64,000 nucleotides of DNA from NCBI RefSeq assembly GCF_041916735.1, contig NZ_JAYRYY010000005.1, one strand, 5' to 3'. Positions 23,369-37,186 of this stretch are shown piece by piece (position 1 is the stretch's first letter; the number at the start of each line of letters is the position of its first letter). The stretch is from Zoogloea sp016790385. GTDB lineage: Bacteria; Pseudomonadota; Gammaproteobacteria; Burkholderiales; Rhodocyclaceae. Below the pieces are notes generated by a model. The model did not search any database. It saw only the letters and a list, made by a program, of their open reading frames with translations, and was not told the origin of the DNA. The position numbers were made by a program, and so were the translations under genes.

Positions 23369-24436
23369 ATGCGCCTCGACAAGAGAACCCTCGTGACAGC
23401 CTTCGCCGCCGTGGCCATCGTGGCCGGCGCCGCCTGGGCCTGGCGGCATTTCGCTGCCAATGGAGCCCTGCCCGAGGGCCTGATCCAGGCCAACGGGCGC
23501 ATCGAAGGCGACCACACCACCGTGGCCAGCAAGCTCCCCGGACGCATCGCCGAGATGACGGTGCGGGAAGGTGACAGCGTTCAGGCCGGGCAGCTCCTGG
23601 CCCGCCTTGAAGACACCCAGCTTGCCGCCCGCAAACAGCAGGCCGATGCCGCCGTGGCCACCCTCCAGGCCCAGCTCGACGCCGCCCGCGCCCAGCTTGC
23701 CATCGCCCGCCGCGAGGTGCCCCTGGCCGAAGCGAGCGCCGGGGCGGTGCTGGCCAAGGCCCGTGCCGCCGAAGCCCAGGCCGCCAAGGACGCCCGCCGC
23801 TTCGACGAACTGGCCGAGCGGGGCACCGTGGAAACCCGCCGCGCCGAGCAGATGCGCCTGGCCCACACTGCCGCCGCCGCCGACCTGCGTCAGGCGGAGC
23901 AGTCGCTCAGCTCGGCCCATCTGGGCAGTGACAAGGTCAAGGCCCGCGAGAACGACATTGCCGCCCTCGAAGCCGGCCTGCGCCAGGCCCGGGGGGCAGC
24001 CACTGAAGTCGCCGGCCTGATCGACGACCTGAACCTGCGCGCCCCCACCGGCGGCGTGGTACTGAACCGCCTGCGGGAGAACGGCGAGATGGTGGCCGCC
24101 GGCACGCCGGTGTTCGATCTGGTGGATCTCGACAAGCTCTACCTCAAGGTCTATGTCCCCGAAAAGCAGATCGGCCAGTTGCGCCTGGGGCTTCCCGCCC
24201 AGGTGTACACCGACGCCTTCCCGGGCCAAGCCTTTACCGCCCGCACCCGCTACATCGCCTCCCGCGCCGAGTTCACCCCCAAGGAAGTTCAGACACCGGA
24301 CGAACGGGTCAAGCTGACTTACGCGGTGAAGCTCTACTTCGACAGCAACCCCGAGCACCGGCTGAGCCCCGGCGTGCCGGCCGACGCGGTGATCCGCTGG
24401 AAGGACGAGGTGCCCTGGCAGGCGCCCCGCTGGTAG
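23369..24436 (+). CDS. HlyD/MFP-family periplasmic adaptor subunit (YbhG-like)
   Basis: A 355-residue protein with an N-terminal membrane anchor at about residues 10-27 (AFAAVAIVAGAAWAWRHF). It has a split lipoyl domain (GRIEGDHTTVASKLPGRIAE with GDSVQAGQLLARLED, and later LRAPTGGVVLNRLRENGEMV), a long alpha-helical hairpin rich in Ala, Gln and Arg between them, and a beta-barrel with VPEKQIGQLRLGLPA. It bridges the inner-membrane ABC transporter and the TolC channel. It lies between the TolC and ATPase genes with short gaps (12 and 4 bases), so one transcript is very likely. Confidence 0.92.
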   Translation: MRLDKRTLVTAFAAVAIVAGAAWAWRHFAANGALPEGLIQANGRIEGDHTTVASKLPGRIAEMTVREGDSVQAGQLLARLEDTQLAARKQQADAAVATLQAQLDAARAQLAIARREVPLAEASAGAVLAKARAAEAQAAKDARRFDELAERGTVETRRAEQMRLAHTAAAADLRQAEQSLSSAHLGSDKVKARENDIAALEAGLRQARGAATEVAGLIDDLNLRAPTGGVVLNRLRENGEMVAAGTPVFDLVDLDKLYLKVYVPEKQIGQLRLGLPAQVYTDAFPGQAFTARTRYIASRAEFTPKEVQTPDERVKLTYAVKLYFDSNPEHRLSPGVPADAVIRWKDEVPWQAPRW

Positions 24437-24440
24437 GCCC

Positions 24441-26378
24441 ATGGACACTCCTGCCGTCCGCGTCGATGGCTTTGTAAAACGTTACGGCAGGCGCGTGGCC
24501 GCCGACGGGCTGGCTTTGACGGTGCGGCGTGGCGAGATCTACGGGCTGGTGGGCGCCGACGGTGCCGGCAAGTCCAGCCTGATGAAGGCCGTGGCCGGCG
24601 TGCTGGCCTTTGACGCAGGCACGGTGGAGGTCTTCGGCACCCGGGTGGACTCCGAACGGAGCGCCGAACAGGTCAAGCGGCGCATCGGCTTCCTGCCCCA
24701 GGGGCTAGGCCTCAACCTCTACCCCGACCTGTCCATCGAGGAGAACGTGGACTTCTTCGGCCGCCTGCGTGGCGTGCCCGCGGCCGAACTCCTCGCACGC
24801 AAGCGCCAGTTGCTGGAGATGACCCGCCTGGACAGCTTCCGCGCCCGGCCCATGCGCCAGCTGTCGGGGGGCATGAAGCAAAAGCTGGGGCTGGTGTGCA
24901 CCCTCATCCACGAGCCCGATCTGGTGATCCTCGACGAGCCCACCACTGGTGTCGATCCGGTCTCCCGGCGCGACTTCTGGGCCATTCTCGGCAAGCTGCT
25001 GGAGGAAAAGGGCGTCACGGCCCTGGTGTCCACCGCCTACCTGGACGAGGCCGACCGCTTCCATCGGGTGTCCCTGTTCAATGAGGGCAAGGTGATGGGC
25101 GAGGGCAGCCCCGCCGAGCTGGTGGCCACGGTGCCCGGCACTCTGGCCCTGTTCCGCGCCGAACCCCAGGCCGAAGCCCTGCCGCGACTCAAGGCGGCGT
25201 TTCCCCAGACCGAGGCCATGGGCGCCTGGCTGCGGGTATTTGCCGAGGGCCTGGACGCACCCCGAGCCCGGGAGGCCGTGAACAAGGCACTGGCCGACAT
25301 CCCGCCCACGGACTGGTTCGCCCGCGAGCCGGAGCTGGAAGACGTGTTCGTGGCCATGCTGCGCCAGCGCGGGGCGAAGCTGGAATCGGCCTTTCGGGCC
25401 GACAGCCACATGCCCGCCGCCGGCACCGATCTGGCCATCGAGGCCCGTGGGCTGACCCGTGTCTTTGGCGACTTCCGGGCCGCCGACGCGGTCAGCTTCC
25501 GGGTTCCTCAGGGCGAGATCTTCGGCCTGCTGGGGGCCAACGGCGCCGGCAAGACCACGGTGATCAAGATGCTCACCGGCATCCTCAAGCCCTCCTCGGG
25601 CGAGGGCCGGGTGGCCGGCGCCGACATGCGCAGTGCCGGGCTGGCGATCAAGGAGCGCATCGGCTACATGAGCCAGGCCTTCTCCCTGTACCACGACCTC
25701 TCGGTGATCGAGAACATCCGCCTCTACGCCGGCATCTATGGCCTCGACGGCCGTCAGGCCCAGCGCCGCAGCGACTGGGTGATCGGCATGGCCGGGCTGG
25801 CCGGCTTCGAGAACGACGCCGCCGGGCGCCTGCCCATGGGCCTGCGCCAGCGCCTCGCCCTGGGCTGCGCGCTGGTGCATGAACCGCGGGTGCTGTTCCT
25901 CGATGAACCCACCTCCGGCGTCGACCCCATCGGCCGGCGCATGTTCTGGGACATTCTCTTTCACCTGTCGCGGCGGGAGGGCGTGGCCATCCTGGTGACC
26001 ACCCACTACATGAGCGAGGCCGAACACTGTGACCACCTGGCCCTGATGTACGCCGGCCGGGTGGTGGCCGACGCCTCGCCCGAAACCATTAAGGCCGAGG
26101 TCGGCGCCGAGGCGGGCCAGTTGCTGGAGCTGCGCGTGGATCGTCCGGTACCGGCCCAGGCCGCCCTGCGGGCCGCCGGCGTTGCCAGCGCCACCCTGCA
26201 TGGGCGGGCGGTCCACCTGTTGTCCCGGGATGCCGCTGCCGACCTGGCACGCCTGCCGGGGCAGCTGGCCGAGGCCGGCATCACCGTGCAATCGGCAGCC
26301 CTGCGCCCCCTGTCCATGGAGGATGTGTTCGTGCACCGCATCACCGCCCTGGAAGCGGCCGACCGGAAGGCATCATGA
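24441..26378 (+). CDS. ABC transporter ATPase with two nucleotide-binding domains (YbhF-like)
   Basis: A 645-residue protein made of two ABC domains. Domain 1 (about 5-310) has Walker A GADGAGKSS, signature LSGGMKQKLGL and Walker B LVILDEPTTGVDP. Domain 2 (about 325-630) has Walker A GANGAGKTT, Walker B VLFLDEPTSGVDP, and an altered signature LPMGLRQRLAL in place of LSGGQ. A similar non-consensus signature is known in YbhF relatives, so it is not damage. The domain 2 H-loop is TTHYMSEAEHC. In domain 1, the H-loop His is replaced in STAYLDEADR. It energises export through the two following permeases. The stop overlaps the next start by four bases. Confidence 0.93.
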   Translation: MDTPAVRVDGFVKRYGRRVAADGLALTVRRGEIYGLVGADGAGKSSLMKAVAGVLAFDAGTVEVFGTRVDSERSAEQVKRRIGFLPQGLGLNLYPDLSIEENVDFFGRLRGVPAAELLARKRQLLEMTRLDSFRARPMRQLSGGMKQKLGLVCTLIHEPDLVILDEPTTGVDPVSRRDFWAILGKLLEEKGVTALVSTAYLDEADRFHRVSLFNEGKVMGEGSPAELVATVPGTLALFRAEPQAEALPRLKAAFPQTEAMGAWLRVFAEGLDAPRAREAVNKALADIPPTDWFAREPELEDVFVAMLRQRGAKLESAFRADSHMPAAGTDLAIEARGLTRVFGDFRAADAVSFRVPQGEIFGLLGANGAGKTTVIKMLTGILKPSSGEGRVAGADMRSAGLAIKERIGYMSQAFSLYHDLSVIENIRLYAGIYGLDGRQAQRRSDWVIGMAGLAGFENDAAGRLPMGLRQRLALGCALVHEPRVLFLDEPTSGVDPIGRRMFWDILFHLSRREGVAILVTTHYMSEAEHCDHLALMYAGRVVADASPETIKAEVGAEAGQLLELRVDRPVPAQAALRAAGVASATLHGRAVHLLSRDAAADLARLPGQLAEAGITVQSAALRPLSMEDVFVHRITALEAADRKAS

Positions 26379-27529
26379 AGCTTCAGCGCATCATCGCCCT
26401 GGCCTGGAAGGAATGGCGCGAGATCGTCCGCGACCGGCTGTTCTTCTCCCTGGCCTTCATCGTGCCCACCATGTTGATGCTGCTGTTCGGCTTCGGCCTG
26501 ACCCTGGACGTGGAGAACCTGCCCTTCGCCGTGGTGGACCACGACCGCAGCGCCGCCAGCCGCGACTACACCTACCGCTTCATCTCCTCCCGCTACTTCG
26601 ACTTCAAAGGTCAGGCCGGCGACGAACGCCAGCTCGACACCCTGCTGGCCGACAACCGCATCCGCCTGGCCCTGGTGATACCGCCACGCTTTGGCGAGCA
26701 CCTGGCCCGGGGCGAAGCCGCGCCGGTGCAGGTGCTCATCGACGGCACCTTCCCCATGCGCGCCCAGACCACCCAGGGCTACGTGGCCGCCATCAACAGC
26801 GCGGTGAGCCTCGACAGCATGGCCGGCGCCCTGTCCGCCGGCCGCGGCATCCCCCCGGCCGAAGCCCAGGCCCGCGTCCAGCCGGTGAAGCTGGAGGTGC
26901 GCTACCTCTACAACCAGAGCGTCAAGAGCATCTGGTCCCTGGCCCCCAAGCTGATCATGCTCATCATGATGCTGTCGCCCCCCTTCCTCACCGCCCTGGG
27001 CGTGGTGCGGGAGAAGGAGTCCGGCTCCATCTTCAACATCTACTCGTCCACCGTGTCGCCGGGCGAATTCCTGATCGGCAAGCTCGCGCCCTATGTGGCG
27101 ATCTCCTTCACCAACGGGCTGATCCTGTGGGCACTCGCCGTGGGCCTCTACGGCACCCCCTTCAAGGGCGACCCGGCCTTCTTTGCGCTGGCCCTGCTGC
27201 TCTACGTGGTGTGCACCACCGGCCTGGGGCTGGTGATCTCCATGCTGGTGCAGACCCAGGTGGCGGCGATGATCGTGGCCAGCATCGTCAGCATCATCCC
27301 GGCGGTGCTGTACTCGGGGATGCTCCTGCCCCTGTCGTCCCTGGCGCCCGGTGCCTCGGCCATCGCCCACGCCCTGCCCCCCATGTATTTCACCAACATC
27401 GTGGTCGGGAGCTTCCTGAAGGGAGTCGGCTGGCAGGCCCTGTGGGCCGACATGCTGGTGCTCGCGGCCTATGCCACGGGCCTGTTCGGGCTGGGCTACC
27501 TGCTGTTCAGCAAGAGGCCGGCATCATGA
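26375..27529 (+). CDS. ABC-2 type permease (YbhS-like)
   Basis: A 384-residue protein. One N-terminal membrane helix (LFFSLAFIVPTMLMLLFGFGL) follows the LAWKEWREIVRDR motif. A large extracytoplasmic domain of about 140 residues comes next (LPFAVVDHDRSAASRDYTYR, VIPPRFGEHLARGE, VQVLIDGTFP), then five C-terminal helices starting LIMLIMMLSPPFLTALGVVREKE. This is the ABC-2 transporter layout shared by YbhS, YbhR and YhhJ. It starts inside the ATPase stop (ATGA) and ends in another ATGA overlap with the next permease, so translation is coupled. Confidence 0.92.
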   Translation: MKLQRIIALAWKEWREIVRDRLFFSLAFIVPTMLMLLFGFGLTLDVENLPFAVVDHDRSAASRDYTYRFISSRYFDFKGQAGDERQLDTLLADNRIRLALVIPPRFGEHLARGEAAPVQVLIDGTFPMRAQTTQGYVAAINSAVSLDSMAGALSAGRGIPPAEAQARVQPVKLEVRYLYNQSVKSIWSLAPKLIMLIMMLSPPFLTALGVVREKESGSIFNIYSSTVSPGEFLIGKLAPYVAISFTNGLILWALAVGLYGTPFKGDPAFFALALLLYVVCTTGLGLVISMLVQTQVAAMIVASIVSIIPAVLYSGMLLPLSSLAPGASAIAHALPPMYFTNIVVGSFLKGVGWQALWADMLVLAAYATGLFGLGYLLFSKRPAS

Positions 27530-28677
27530 ACGCCTTCTTCTCCGGCGCCGGCCTGCGCCGCCTGCGGGTGATGACCCACAAGGAGCTGCTCCAGCTCTTT
27601 CGCGATGTGGCCCTGATGGTGTTCTTCCTCTATGCCTTCACCGGCGACATCTACATCGCCGCCTCCGGGGTGAGCATGCAGCTCAGGAATGCCGCCATCG
27701 CCACCCTGGACGGCGACCACAGCCTGGCCTCCCGGGAGCTGGCCAGCCGCTTCCAGCCGCCTTACTTCCAGGCCGCGGGCAGCGCCGGCACGCCGCAGCA
27801 GTCCATCCGTCACCTGGATGACGGCGATGTGATGGCCGTGCTCGACATTCCGCCGCGCTTTGGCGAACGTCTGGCCAGGGGCGAACAGGTGGCCGTGCAA
27901 TTGCAGGTGGACACCTCCAACTCGGTGCTCGGCTTCCTGGCCTCCAGCTATGGAGCCCAGATCGTCGGCCGCTACGGCCTGGAGGTGGCGGCCCTGCGTG
28001 AAGGCCTGGGCAGCGGTGGGATCAGCGGCCCGCTCATCCAGGCCGATACCCGCATCTGGTACAACCCCAATCAGAACGACGCCTGGTTCATGGGCATCTC
28101 CGAATTGCTCACGGTGATCACCCTGTTTGCCATCCTGCTGCCAGCCGCGGCGATGGTGCGCGAAAAGGAGCGGGGCACCATCGAGCAACTGATGGTCACG
28201 CCACTAAGCGCCTTCCAGATCCTCTTCCCCAAGGTCATCGCCATGACCCTGGTGATCCTGGTGGGCACTGCCATCGCCCTGTTCGGCGTGCTCGGCCCGG
28301 GTTTCGACCTGCCCATGCGCGGCAGCCTGGTGCTGTTCTTCCTGATCACCGCGCTGTACGTGTTCACCACGGCCGGTCTGGGCCTGCTGGCCGCCACCGT
28401 TGCCCGCAACCTTGCCCAGGTAGGCATGCTGACGGTGGTGATCCTGATGCCGATGCTGCTGCTCTCGGGGGCGTGGACCCCCATCGAGGCGATGCCCGAG
28501 TGGATGCGCCTGCTGGCATGGATCTCGCCGCTCCACTACTTCCTGGATGCGGCCTACGGCATCCTGCTCAAGGGGGTGGGCATGACGCTGCTATGGAAGC
28601 CGGTGCTGGCCATGGGCCTGCTGGGCGTTGCGGTGTTCGGTGCCGGCATGGGCCGCTTCGGCCGGCAGTTCGGCTGA
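27526..28677 (+). CDS. ABC-2 type permease (YbhR-like)
   Basis: A 383-residue protein. ATG 27526 overlaps the stop of the previous gene by four bases. It has the same design as its neighbour: THKELLQLFRDVALMVFFLY first helix, a periplasmic domain with AVLDIPPRFGERLARGEQVA and VDTSNSVLGFLASSYGAQIV, then WFMGISELLTVITLFAILLP and VREKERGTIEQLMVTPLSAF and the remaining helices. The two permeases would form a heterodimer with the double ATPase. Substrate unknown; E. coli relatives have been linked to drug and cation efflux. The stop lies two bases from the stop of a convergent gene, with no terminator between. Confidence 0.92.
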   Translation: MNAFFSGAGLRRLRVMTHKELLQLFRDVALMVFFLYAFTGDIYIAASGVSMQLRNAAIATLDGDHSLASRELASRFQPPYFQAAGSAGTPQQSIRHLDDGDVMAVLDIPPRFGERLARGEQVAVQLQVDTSNSVLGFLASSYGAQIVGRYGLEVAALREGLGSGGISGPLIQADTRIWYNPNQNDAWFMGISELLTVITLFAILLPAAAMVREKERGTIEQLMVTPLSAFQILFPKVIAMTLVILVGTAIALFGVLGPGFDLPMRGSLVLFFLITALYVFTTAGLGLLAATVARNLAQVGMLTVVILMPMLLLSGAWTPIEAMPEWMRLLAWISPLHYFLDAAYGILLKGVGMTLLWKPVLAMGLLGVAVFGAGMGRFGRQFG

Positions 28678-28679
28678 CT

Positions 28680-29408
28680 TCAACGCCCCAGCAGTGCGGC
28701 CAGGGGCATCAGGATCTCCTCCCCCACCGCGTCGAAGCGGGTGAAGCGCAGGTCGTCCAGCACCCGCAACCCGGCCGGGTCTTCGTGCATGGCGCACAGG
28801 ATGCCCTGGATGGCCTCGCGCTTGTCGGCCCACTCGGGGGACACCATGAAGCAATGGAAGGCCAGTCCGTCATGACTCTCGCCCACCACCTCCAGCTGGC
28901 TGCGGGTGGTCGCCGCAAGACCGTTCCAGGTTTCGTTGAACACAATGCCCAGGTCGGCGTGCCCCTCGATCACCGCCTTGGCGGCGTTGAGGTGGTTGCC
29001 GGCGAAGTTGAACTCCGCCTCACGCGGATCGATGCCCAGCCCCTCCAGCACCCTCAGCCCCAGTTCGTGAATGATCAGCTTGTCCGTGGCGCTGGCGACG
29101 CGGGGCGACACCGGGCAGGGCACGCCCGGCCGGGCCACCACCACGGCCTCGTCCACGATGCCTGCCGGCCGGGCCACGGGCACGAAACCCCGCTCCCGGG
29201 CAAAGCACAGAACGCTGTAGGGATTGGCATAGACCACATGGTGGGGCCGGTCGAGCACCGCCTGCCGCTCGTCGAGAAAGCTGTCGTGGGGATCGAAATG
29301 GATTCCGATGCCCAGCTTGCGTTGGAGATAAGTGTTGAGGGTGAACCAGCCAAGCAGATTCTTGGCGGTGTCGTGGGGGCAGACGCTGAGCTTGAACGGG
29401 CTGGGCAT
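28680..29408 (-). CDS. PhnD-like phosphate/phosphonate-type substrate-binding protein, no signal peptide
   Basis: A 242-residue protein that starts MPSPFKLSVCPHDTAKNLLG without any export signal, unlike true PhnD proteins (about 300-340 residues with a signal). The first-lobe motifs DPHDSFLDERQAVL and VVYANPYSVLCFARERGFVP and the second-lobe NHLNAAKAVIEGHADLGIVF are characteristic of the PhnD/type-2 periplasmic-binding fold. No ABC transporter genes are adjacent. It may act in the cytoplasm as a ligand sensor or have lost its export signal; the start codon looks genuine because no in-frame hydrophobic leader lies upstream. Confidence 0.75.
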   Translation of the reverse strand: MPSPFKLSVCPHDTAKNLLGWFTLNTYLQRKLGIGIHFDPHDSFLDERQAVLDRPHHVVYANPYSVLCFARERGFVPVARPAGIVDEAVVVARPGVPCPVSPRVASATDKLIIHELGLRVLEGLGIDPREAEFNFAGNHLNAAKAVIEGHADLGIVFNETWNGLAATTRSQLEVVGESHDGLAFHCFMVSPEWADKREAIQGILCAMHEDPAGLRVLDDLRFTRFDAVGEEILMPLAALLGR

Positions 29409-29751
29409 GGCTCAGGCCGCGGCGGTGCGCAAGGGGTGAATGTGCATGACGGGGTCCGGGTCGTGACAGAAGATCGGCCTGCCCCTGCCGCGTGGCGGGG
29501 TGCGAATGACATGATTCTACATGCCCGCCCCTCCCGAGCACCCATGGACGGGTGGAGTGACGCGCTCCGGAAGACGCCGAAACCCGCCGCCTCAAAAATT
29601 GTCAAAATAATTCAAACGCAAGCCAATATCGCCAAAAGCAAACCGAAACTCGCGTATTCGCCAATTTCAAACCTGATCCGGGCAGCCTGGAAGCATGCTT
29701 TCCCCTTGAATGCGGATAACATGTCACCACTGCCCGGAAAGACATCCGCCC
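29409..29751. other. 343-bp divergent intergenic region
   Basis: No gene was assigned. The part from about 29,590 to 29,690 is markedly AT-richer than its surroundings (TTGTCAAAATAATTCAAACG and similar) and probably carries the promoters for the divergent Sel1 and PhnD-like genes. Confidence 0.4.
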
Positions 29752-30588
29752 ATGCCCCGTCCGTCTTCGCTTGTCTGGCTCCGCCCCCTCGCCTTCGCCG
29801 CCACGCTTGTCGTCGGGGTGCTCTATTTCAGCTACCCCTCGGCCGATTACCTGTACAAGGCGGGCAGTTTCTCCTTGGCCCGCCCGCTGTATCTGATATC
29901 CGCGGTAATGGGCAACGACAAGGCGCAGCACCAGCTGGCCAGCATGCACATGAAAGCGCAGGGCGGCCCTTACAACCCTTCGGCCGCTGCCTCCTGGTAT
30001 GCCCGGGCGGCCGGTCAGGGCAACGGACTGTCGGCAACGGCGCTCGGCGACAATTACCTGAAAGGGGTCGGTGTTGACGCGGACCCGGTCAAGGCCGTCG
30101 CCCTGTTCGAGCAGGCGGCAGGCCAGGGCGAGGAAGAGGCGATCCTGAACTTGGGCCGGCTGTATTCCGAAGGGACCAACGGCGTTCCGAAGAACGGCGA
30201 GAAGGCCCGTTACTGGTACGAGCAGGGCGCGGAACGTAACATCCCGGCCGCACAGTATGGTCTGGCCGGCCTCCATGCCTCCGGCGAACTCGTGCCCAGG
30301 AATCTCCGGCAGGCGGAATTCTGGTACCTGAAAGCAGCACGCCGGGGCCACGCAAAGGCGCAGCTGGAGCTTGGCACGCTCTACCTCAAGCAGCCGCCAA
30401 GCGCGATCAGCGTCAAGGGCGCGCAGGTGTGGTTGACCGAGGCCAGCCGGCAAAAGGAAACCGCATCCGCCGCCCAGGAACACCTCTCGACCCTGTGCCG
30501 GAACAACCCGGCACTCACCTGCCCGCAGACTGCGCCGGGCCCCAGCCTCGGCGCCCTTCTTCCCCCCGCCGCGCGACGCCGCCTATAG
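29752..30588 (+). CDS. Sel1-repeat (tetratricopeptide-like) protein
   Basis: A 278-residue protein. ATG 29752 opens directly into a single hydrophobic segment at about residues 10-30 (signal anchor or signal). Then come about five Sel1 repeats of 36 residues, each with A-x-x-x-L-G-x-x-Y and W-Y-x-x-A-A: examples are AASWYARAAGQGNGLSATAL, AILNLGRLYSEGTNG, ARYWYEQGAERNIPAAQYGL and AEFWYLKAARRGHAKAQLEL. These stack into a superhelix for protein binding. It is likely inner-membrane anchored with a periplasmic scaffold domain. The stop codon shares the hexamer CTATAG with the convergent pldA stop. Confidence 0.8.
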   Translation: MPRPSSLVWLRPLAFAATLVVGVLYFSYPSADYLYKAGSFSLARPLYLISAVMGNDKAQHQLASMHMKAQGGPYNPSAAASWYARAAGQGNGLSATALGDNYLKGVGVDADPVKAVALFEQAAGQGEEEAILNLGRLYSEGTNGVPKNGEKARYWYEQGAERNIPAAQYGLAGLHASGELVPRNLRQAEFWYLKAARRGHAKAQLELGTLYLKQPPSAISVKGAQVWLTEASRQKETASAAQEHLSTLCRNNPALTCPQTAPGPSLGALLPPAARRRL

Positions 30589-31578
30589 CCAGTCCACCAG
30601 GGCAACGCCCGCACCGAGGGTGGTCTGGCGGTGGTTGTAGTCGATCAGGGTTTCGCCAAAACCACTGAACACCTGGACGAAACCCTTCAGATTGCGATGG
30701 ATGGGGAAGCTCCAGTCCACCTGGGCCGAGCCCCGGCCGCCGCTCTGCCACAGGGGCCCACGCAGGGTCAGGCCAAGGCCATGATCACCCAGCTTCCACA
30801 TGGCCTGCACATCGCCGTAGCCCAGATAGCGGGCGATGTCCGGGTTGTCATCCTTGCCGTCCTTCTCGGGGAAGCGATACCAGGGGCGCAACACCACCGC
30901 AAAATCACCGCGCTCGATACCCACCTGCGCCGTGAGCCGGTTCCAGCTGCGTGACAAGGGCTCGGCACGGCCGTTGGACTGATGGGTGAAGCCCACCGAC
31001 AGCAGCTTGACCTTGAAACCCGCCCCCGCATCCAGGTTGGTGCGAAATACCGCCATCAACTCGGGCTCGTAGTTGGTCTCACGGAAGGGTGACGAATTGC
31101 TCTTGTTGTACACCTGCCAGCTGGACTGCTGGGTGTAACCCATCCAAAGGTCGCCATGCCGGCCGAACAGGCCTTCCCACAGCTTGGTCTTGAAACTGAT
31201 CTGGTATTTCGCCTCCACCGGCGACACGTCCATGGGCGTATCCACCGAACGGTCCACTCCCGGCGAGCTGGGCAGCCGGTTGGCGGAATTGGTGATTCGG
31301 CCCAGCAGGATGTAGGTGGGCCGATAGGGCTTGATCAGGAAGGTGCCGCGCTTGTCTTCGGCGTCCAGCTCCCAGCGCGCCGAGAAGGGCGTGTTGTCGG
31401 GCGGCGGCGGAGCTGGCGCCTCCTGGTGAGGGCGCCCAACAGCGTCGTCGTAACAGGCCAGGCGTTCGGTGTTGTCGGCGATGGCCGCGCAGGAAGAGGG
31501 ATTGCCGGCCGCCAGTACCGGCCCTGCTCCCAGGACCACCAGCCAGGCCAAGGACGAGTGGGGAAGACGATGGTTCAT
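30583..31578 (-). CDS. pldA: outer membrane phospholipase A (OMPLA)
   Basis: A 331-residue protein with an N-terminal signal (to about residue 23). The catalytic site is clear: His199 and Ser201 in THQSNGR and Asn213 in SWNRL, with exactly the Ser-to-Asn spacing (12) of E. coli OMPLA (His142, Ser144, Asn156). Strand patterns such as LWMGYTQQSSWQVYNK and the C-terminal TLGAGVALVDWL fit a 12-strand barrel. It hydrolyses acyl chains from mislocalised phospholipids in the outer leaflet and needs calcium and dimerisation. It begins 24 bases after uvrA, in the same direction. Confidence 0.95.
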   Translation of the reverse strand: MNHRLPHSSLAWLVVLGAGPVLAAGNPSSCAAIADNTERLACYDDAVGRPHQEAPAPPPPDNTPFSARWELDAEDKRGTFLIKPYRPTYILLGRITNSANRLPSSPGVDRSVDTPMDVSPVEAKYQISFKTKLWEGLFGRHGDLWMGYTQQSSWQVYNKSNSSPFRETNYEPELMAVFRTNLDAGAGFKVKLLSVGFTHQSNGRAEPLSRSWNRLTAQVGIERGDFAVVLRPWYRFPEKDGKDDNPDIARYLGYGDVQAMWKLGDHGLGLTLRGPLWQSGGRGSAQVDWSFPIHRNLKGFVQVFSGFGETLIDYNHRQTTLGAGVALVDWL

Positions 31579-31602
31579 GAATGCTCGCTCTCTATTTTGG
31601 AG

Positions 31603-37098
<5,496 letters not shown>

Positions 37099-37186
37099 GG
37101 AGGGCGGGTCGGAGATGGAGCAGGGCGGAATTGTAGGGCCTGTTGGCAGACCCACCGCACCGCCATCGGTTCCCCTGCCCCGAGGA

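Noticed and set aside
24705..26336. 543-codon open frame opposite the ABC ATPase
   Set aside because: Both nucleotide-binding domains are on the plus strand; the product is His/Gln/Gly-rich shadow.
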